DNA of 64,000 nt from Tubiluchus corallicola (Eukaryota; Priapulida; Priapulimorpha; Priapulimorphida; Tubiluchidae). The number at the start of each line of letters is the position of its first letter. The first letter of the stretch is position 1. Under the pieces are notes generated by a model. It ran no database searches. It worked only from the letters and a program-made list of their open reading frames with translations, and was not told the origin of the DNA. Both the position numbers and the translations under genes were made by a program. Location of the stretch: contig JAQGDQ010000282.1 of the NCBI GenBank assembly GCA_030141605.1, positions 124,001-188,000 on the forward strand, written 5' to 3'. Positions 27,101-36,100 of this stretch are shown one piece after another.

Positions 27101-30100
27101 ACATTAGATCCGACAGGCCTTTTCTAGTCAAAGATCACCTCTATGATATGCCGATTAGGGCTATAGAATTTCATTCATCCCAAGATCTGATCGTGTCAAT
27201 GGATACAAAAATTATTAAGTTTTGGAATCAGCATACAGTAAGAAATGCCTAACTTTATCTGCTCAAAATAAAGAATCTTGTGATGTTTGGCATCATACAT
27301 TTATTGTTTCTTGAAGTTTTCATATGCCTCTTTTGTAGGTGTAACATTTTCTAATTTTAAATATTGCTAGTCTAAAGAAGGCAATGCATCTTTTCTGTTC
27401 ACTTTTTTAGGGTAAAGCGTTCACGTCAATCGAACCTGATAACGACCTAAACGACTTGTGCTTAGTACCTGATTCTGGGTTGATGTTTATCGCAAATGAA
27501 GCACCAAAGCTTCTCTCATATTATATACCGGTGAGTTTTCTTAGCCTCTTCACTGCCATGCAATTTGTATTGTAGCTGTCGTAGGGAAAAAAGTTGGAAA
27601 GTAAAAGTTGCTTCTGTTACAGGTTTCTGCAAGTCTTGCTATATCACCATCATATAACCAACAGTTTTATTCTCAAAACTTTTGTTGCAACCACCACACA
27701 TAGCTGTCCCCCCCCCCCCCATAGCTTCCGCTGCTACTGCCGTTATCACGAGCACCACCATTTCACCAACACCATCTTCATCACGTCACTTCAAAAGTAG
27801 TTTTATTTTGTGTGTGTTACAACTCAAAGCACCTTCCTGGCAAAATATAGGGTACAAAACAACAACAGGTACAGCACAGCAAACTGCAGCATACATTCAG
27901 TAACAACTTTAATCTTTTCTGCAAGTTTTGCCAACATTTTTGGCTGTAAGCATTTTGTGGTCTGTGTAGTAATTTTTTGTTTAACAAAGGAGCCTGATTC
28001 ATGAAGTGTGTTTGGCGCATGCAGGTATCATTGCTACTGACATATGAGTCAGTGAATTTGCTTATATTAGACATGACAGTACAATCTTATCGTACAGGCC
28101 ATGATAGGAAATCCTTGTCATACAGGCCGTGGAGTGGTTAACTTTAATCATTTATTTGTATTGCTCATTGTTTATGGGAACAGGCTGAAATTTATTACTA
28201 CAATGCAGGTTTTGGCTAAAGTTTCCCTATGGCCCACACCCAAGAAATTAGTTCGTGAAGTGGATTAGGATTAGGATTAGGGTTAAGGTTAGTGTTAGGG
28301 ATTAGATTAGGTTGGGTTAGGGTTAGAGCTAGGGTTAAGGTTAGGGTTAGGTTTAGGGTATTTGAATTGTGTGGTGAATTGTAAACTACTTCCTAAGTTT
28401 ATATCTAGTAATTTAGTTTAGACATTTTACATTTAAGTAAATTACTTTATCTTGTTGTATTTACTTTGTGAGTTGCTGTTTACTTCTGATGATTACTTAT
28501 GCAGTAAAGTATGTATTTAATGCATTAGGAAGTTTTGTTGCCTTTGTGTCTGTATTAGCGTTTACACATTGCTTAGAAACTGTCCTTTTATCTTCGCAGC
28601 ATTTTTCACCTCAGTTTCGAAATGAAAAGCTTTATTGCGAAGTCTTCTAGACGTAGTCAGTTCTTTCTCTAGTTTAGTCGAATTAATGAGATTTTATATG
28701 GCTAAAATTCGCTCAAACCATTCTTCGCTATTGCTGTCGTGATTGAGTAATGTTATAGTGTTATAGTGTTTATTATTGGAAACCTAGCCACTGGGGGGGG
28801 GGGGGGGGCAAGCCAGCCCAACTCAGGGCCAGTCCCAAGCCCGGATAAATAGGGAGGGTTAGGGTCAGGAAGGGCATCCGCCTGTAAAAACTGCGCCAAA
28901 ACCTTCTATGAATGAGTATCAAAGAAGTGGTCAGACCCGCTCTAATCTATGGGCTGGAAGCAGCTTCTCTAAAGAAGACCGAAGAGAAGAAAATGGGTGT
29001 GGTGGAGATGAGGATGTTGAGATGGATGGTGGGAATAACAAGAAGAGATAAAATTAGAAACAATGTCAGAGGAACAGTAAAAGTAGTGGAAGCCTCGCAA
29101 GATTGCGATGATATGGACACCTGAAAAGAAGAGTCGGTGAAGATCATTTGGGAAGGGAAGACATAAATGAAGAGATGGTCAACAACAGGAATGCGTGGAG
29201 AAGACTCATTCACAACGGCGACCCCGCATAGGGAAACGCTGGGAAGAAGAAGAAGAAGAAGAAGTGTTTATTATTGGAAGATCACTTTTGTTGGTCAGGA
29301 AAGCAGGATAACCGCATCATAGTAGCCATTTGTACAAATACGAAAGGGATGGAGCAAAAATGGATGAAGATGTGGTTATTGCTTAAAAATTTTTAGCTAC
29401 CCAGTATAAAAAGTGCTACCGGGATTCTGTTGACACACTCTTAAGATGATCTTAAGTCACTCAAGACATGCTGCAGAAGCTTAAGATGAGGTTCCAGTCG
29501 TACGAACCAATTGCTAACATGTGGTAGTAGTACCAGTAATAAAATTTTATTTTCAGTCGGTTAGCGATGATAAAATAAAACATTAGCTAATATAGTTATT
29601 TGCCGACAGTAAAGAGTTTTGAATATAACACATTAATTTCTATATTTTTGCTGATTTTGACTCCAAAAGACGAAACAGCTTGCAGTATAGGGAAGAATAA
29701 GCACAGTTAAGTGGCCTGTGTCTTAATGCAGAATAATGGAGGTTAAACATTAATTGTTTATTTATTAAGGCAATTGGACCGGCACCAAGATGGTGTTCAT
29801 TTCTTGATAACATCACAGAAGAAATGGAAGAAGATGAAATGCCTACAAGTAAGTTTGACTTGTTTCTGATTTTTTTGTGATGATTGAAAAACGCAGTTGG
29901 AATTCGCCTGGAACTCAAGCGTTTATATGTGTTTATAAAGTTTAAAAGTGTCTGCTTTGTTGCAGTGTGTTGCACTCTGATGAACATTCCAATGCAAACT
30001 TCTGATCAGGTGCCAGAGATGTGAGTTCTGCGGATTTGCGGATCTGCGGACTCGCACTGCTTGCAGACCCGGCAGAGTCACAGATCCAGCCTATTTGTTA

Positions 30101-33100
30101 ACTATAGTTTGTGGATCTGGCTCCAAAGTTGGAATATTAAGCTTTCTGAGAGCTTATTCCAGTTTTTTCCAATGCACAAGCCAAAAACGTTCATAACTAG
30201 TGCTCAGTAACCAGTTTCACTCGCAAAAACCCTCTTTGTCACTAACTGAGCTCAATCAGTGTCTCAATTTTAGGATTATTATTGTTTTTTGATGTTGATC
30301 TCAGCCGAGTTATTATATATAGTCAGCGGATTTTGCGGTACCATTCTTTGTGGCCCCTGCGGATTTGCGAAGCCCAAAATAATTGGGTCTCTGTCACTCT
30401 GTTGGGTGCTATATAAATTTAATTTCATAGCAGTGTGTTTTGGCTGTTGTTATATTATTACTTTTGCCATCTGTTAACCCTATAATATGGAGTTGGTGTT
30501 ATTTTTGCCAGTGCCTGCTGTCCTTGCATCTTGCTGTGCCTTTACGAATGTGTCAGGTGCTGTGGTTAGAATTACCTACTTTGTTTTTTCTTTAGTTTAT
30601 GATGATTACAAGTTCGTAACTATGAATGATTTGGAGAATCTTGGTTTAAGTCATCTTCTTGGAACGAATCTGCTGCGAGCTTATATGCACGGTTTCTTCA
30701 TTGACCTTAAGTTGTATAACAAGGTAACCTTGAATAGTATAAATAGTAACCGTGTTCAGTGTTCAAAATACAGAATATCAAAGCTTTTAAATGTTCCTGG
30801 TTAATAAATGTGTAGTTGGTGTTTTTTAACTAATGGCTATCAATGTGGTTTTTCTGAATTTTAGGTCAAACATCTTAGTCCTTTAACTAAAAATTATGCT
30901 ACACTGTTTACGTTTATAGTAAAATTTTGGCATCGTTACATATTTGGTGGAAACACCCATGCAGATTAAATCTAAATCTTGTTTTCAGAGGCATTGTTTA
31001 TTTAAGTTCTTGGATGTACTAAGTTTTTGTCTCTAATCTAATATAACCTAATTTCTACTTTACTTCACTTTGTCAAGTTACTCTATCTTATTCTGAGTTT
31101 TAGCTTACTGTTATTGTTACTGTTACTGTTACTGATTTACATGTAGCCTGTAACTTCAAAACTTATGATCTTAGCATTTTCAGCTTTGCGTTTTTAAATC
31201 TGTACTTGTGTTCTCATCTTGTTTGCCACTGACATGGTTTCTTACTATTTGATAAAGTTTTCACGATATTTTTGTGGTGTTTATGATAGTAGCGAATGCA
31301 TGTAATCCTTGTTAGCAAGCCTTTATCATGACTGTGATGCTCCACATGAATTTGGCAGTTGTAAATACATCTTTGTCTTTTATCTCGTACCTTTGTTGTT
31401 ATAGTAATTTGAACTGACTAAAACCTAACCTTATCTAACTAGGGATATGCTGATCTGATAAATAACTCGTGATCAGCAAGTAAACTTGCATATCAGAACA
31501 GTTCGGATATTTTGCTGATACAGTCAACCCTCGTTAAACCGGACTAATTGGGGGGTGGGGTGGTCCGGTTTAGCCGACTGTCCGATTTATCCGATATGCC
31601 TATATATGGTCTATATTATACAGGAATAATCACCTAATAAGGCCTATATACATTGCACTATATACTATACTGTATATTACTTTAAAATAGTTAACTTGTG
31701 AGGATAAAGAAATTGTACAGTTGGTAGGCCGTGTTGTGTTTAGCGCTCCGGCTCGGGCGGAAATCGGTCAGTTTCCTTTACCACGGATGACGTCCGTTTT
31801 ATCCGATACCCGGGCTAACGGGGTCCAGTTTAACGAGGGTCGACTGTATTTGGTAATCCTGGCAATGGTAACATTGCAATTAATTGAAAATAAGTCATAA
31901 TTTGACTATATAATTTGTTTGACAATTAAAAAAATGTATAGAAAAGTAACAAAGCAGTTAATTGCCAGAGGACGGTTTTTATTTTTTGTAACGCAGTATG
32001 ACGTGTTAACTTTCAGTTGTAATTACATGCTTATTCCCTACTTCTGAGATGTGCAGTTAAGGCTGTTAATTTGGGTTATCGGTCTTAAATTTTGTGCAAA
32101 GCAATCAAATTACAAATTATCAGCTTTTGTCACCTATGTTAAATCTTAAAGTTTTTGCCCGATTAAACCTTTTGTCACTAGCGTCTAATGGATAGTGAAT
32201 GATTTGAAACAAACACTTACAGTCATTAATATTTCCAAAAATTCTTTCTGTATTTAATATAATCACAATCTTAAATTCACTGCCCTGCTAGAGCAGTTGT
32301 AGTGTCATCATATAGGGTTAGGTCTGAGATTGGATGGGATAAAAGATCCGATCAGATCAGCCAATACGTAAAAATAATTGGATTGGATTGAAACTCAAGT
32401 TTCCGTATCGACATCTCCAGATCTAACCTGAACTGTTGTTGAGGTAACAATTCAATAAAAGTTTACTTGTACTTTTCTTTTGTACAGGCAAAATCAATTA
32501 CAGACCCCTTTGCATATGATGACTATAGAAAGAAGAAGATCAGAGAGAAGATTGAAGAGGAACGAGCCAACCGAGTGAAACTTAAGGTAGTGCTTAAGAA
32601 CCACTGATATATATTCTTTTAAAAAATAATAATGTGTAGTTTATAAATATTTATTTTTTATTTTGACCCATTCATGAGCTGATTTTATGCATAAAATTAT
32701 TAATTGGATAAAAATCTTTTTTACAGCTACTTGTACTTAACACACTCATGACATTGCCAGGTTTCAAAAAATTTTATTATAGTTTGTGATCTTTTTAATT
32801 TCAGAAATTGCCAAAAGTTAACAGGAATCTGGCTCAGAAATTGTTGGAAGTTGAAGAGGATCCAAGTGTTAACAAGAAGAAAAAGGCATTTTCAGAGACT
32901 ATGACTCTTTGTTTACCTCTTATTAACATTGGTTTTAAGAAATTAATGCTGTGTTTGTTGTGTTTTTGATGAGTTATGCTATTTAAAGTGAATAGCAGCT
33001 ACATCACTAGAAGAAGATTAATTAATATCTCTTAAAACAGCACTGAGGATAAAATATGATTGGCATCAAAATGTAGTTTGGACATTGCTAATAACCGTAT

Positions 33101-36100
33101 CATATTTAAAAATTGACGAAAAGCTTTGTATAGGCAGAATTAAGCTGTTTAGCTTTCGCACGACTTCACTGATATCTCTGACACATTTAATAATACGTGC
33201 CCGTGTGCGGTAAAACACAAAAAAATACTGCTGTACCAGAAGTTTTCAACAGAAGCATAAAATTACATGTTTTATATATGTGTGTGTGCGTGCGTGCGTG
33301 CATGGTCAAAAAATGTCACGTAAGGATGTAATAAATTTTTTTATTTAAACTAGTTTATTTTCTTCTAACTCACATGTATTGAAATTGCTGACATCATTAG
33401 AAACTGTAGAAAAGAAAAACACTTATTCACCCAACTTTGAGCTAGCATCGAATACCATGATGTCTGAATACTTCAAAAAGCAAAGTTCTGCACCATCTGT
33501 AATTCTTTGCTTCATAGACATTTTTTTCAGGAAACCTCTTTTGTTGCTTTTCTGTATAATGGAAAAAGTTTTCCCGGAAGAAGAGCCTAGCCTATATAGA
33601 CATTGTAATCAGGCACAGCTAGCCTACTTCTCATTAGCATGCTTTTGGGGAAAAATAATGTCTCTTTGGTGTTTACTTCAGTAAAATGTTGCAAAACGTT
33701 TCAAGTGTTGACGCTAGATAAAAATTCATAGTTTTCTAATTGCTTTAGTGAACTCAGTGTGGTTTGGAAAAAGTCTAACAATTTTCCAGAAAAGACTTTT
33801 CTAGAAAAAAATTTTTAAGAAAAAACTCTGCACATTTCACAGAAAAAACATTTCTCAGACAGATTTTTAACAGTCATGGTTATGTTTTTAATCGCAAGAT
33901 TTGCTAGCGCATAGTAGTACATTGCAGTAGGCGTGGACAAAGCTGTATTTTGAGCTTAACATAAAAAGGGCCTTCAGTGTTGCTTTAAGCATTAAATACC
34001 TGCATAAGCATTAATAAAAAATATTATTAATTAATTATTTATTAATTATTAACCTGGTTAAGGTGTGTCTACTTGAAACTTCTAGAGCATGAGAGATCGT
34101 TATCTGTGTCAACTTTAAATTTTTTCAGCATCAAAACTTTTTTTATTTAAACTAGTTTATTTTCTTCTAACTCACATGTATTGAAATTGCTGACATCATT
34201 AGAAACTGTAGAAAAGAAAAACACTTATTCACCCAACTTTGAGCTAGCATCGATTACCATAATGTCTGAATACTTCAAAAAGCAAAGTTCTGCACCATCT
34301 GTAATTCTTTGCTTCATAGACATTTGTTTCAGGAAACCTTTTTTGTTGCTTTTCTGTATAATGGAGAAAGTTTTCCCGAAAGAAGAGCCTAGCCTATACA
34401 GACATTGTAATCTGTCACAGATAGCCTAGTTCTTATTAGCATGTTTTTGGGGGAAAATAATGTCTCTTTGGTGTTTACTTCAGTAAAATGTTGTAAAACG
34501 TTTCAAGTGTTGACGCTAGATAAAAATTCATAGTTTTCTAATTGCTTTAGTGAACTCAGTGTGGTTTGGAAAAAGTCTAACAACTTTCCAGAAAAGATTT
34601 TCACGTTTTTTAAGAAAAAACTCTGCACTTTTCACAGAAAAAACATTTCCCAGACAGATTTTTTAACAGCCATGGTTATGTTTTTAATCGCAAGATTTGC
34701 TAGCTCATAGTAGTACATTGCAGTAGGTGTGGACAAAGCTGTGTTTTGAGCTTAACATTAAAAGGGCCTTCAGTGTTGCTTTAAGCATTAAATACCTGCA
34801 TAAGCATTAATAAAAAATATTATTAATTAATTATTTATTAATTATTAACCTGGTTAAGGTATGTCTACTTGAAACTTCTAGAGCATGACAGATCGTTATC
34901 TGTGTCAACTTTAAATTTTTTCAGCATCAAAATTTTTTCTGAAAAACAAGGGTTTCACGGGGCCTGTGGTTTTTTTGTGACAGTCGAAAATTTTCGAAAC
35001 CCAACAGTTGTCAAAAAATTCTCGCGATTATAAATTTGTTGTCCGTGACATGTTGTCAATCATTCAACATGTTTGGCAACTTCTGCAACACTTGTGCTGT
35101 GAGCGGTGTGATGCGCGACATTTGCTCGACTACATTGCGATCATTTCACGACCACTTCACAAAATTTTCAAGGGACAACCGAGATTATCCAAATGTCACA
35201 AAAATGTTGAAAAATTGTCGCTAAGTTGTTGTAGTACTCTCAAAATTGTTTCAAAATATTTAGCCTGTCCAGTTTTAGCTGATTTTGAAATTGTTTTCGA
35301 ACATTGCGAATAACTGGCATCATATTTGCACAGATTTGGCAGGTAACTTTATGACAGTTTGGTGACAATGATGAGATGGCAAATTTTGCGAGTCTGGCGA
35401 TAACTGTAAACCTTTTAAATTTTTTGCTGCAGCCACTGAGCCTTTGGCAAGAACGGCAAATATGTTTTGACTATTTGGGGGAAATTTTGGAGCACATGTG
35501 GCGATTGTTGAACTTTTTCGGATAGTTGCAGGAAGTCACAAACCCCACTAAACCTTAGCTTGAATTGAGTTTTTTATTCATAATGTATAATACTCTAATA
35601 TAATAATTACAGCCACAAAATGCTTGATAAAAACATTTTGTTTCATTAACATTTTTTGCTTTGCAGAATGCAGTGAGTTTGCTGCGTGACGACCGGTTTA
35701 AAGCCATATTTGAAAATCCTGATTTCCAAGTGGATGAAACTAGCGAAGAATATCGGCTATTAAATCCAGTTGTTTCCAAATTAGAGAAATTAAAGGAAAA
35801 ACAGAGGAAACGAGATAACAAAGTAATAGAAATGCAGTTTGATGAAATCGAGGTAGGCGTACGTTGAAATAATGTATTGTAAATAATTTGTTACGGTATT
35901 GAACACTAATATGTAAAAGCTAGGCTAGGTTGTTAAAATGCCTTTTATAATTTCATACATAGCCATAAATATCGACTTTTGTAGAAATGCAATAGAGGCA
36001 AAGACAATGTGGCTCTAAGTGTTTTCAAATCTGTCATTTACAATAAATCATGCTGACTATGTATAATAACTGTAACAAAACTAATCCTTTCACTATGGAA

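Noticed and set aside
33379-34429. Pair of related open frames beginning MKLLTSLETVEKK
   Set aside because: They arise from the 802-bp duplication. The second copy is shortened by a substitution, there is no domain, and they lie within a NOL10 intron.
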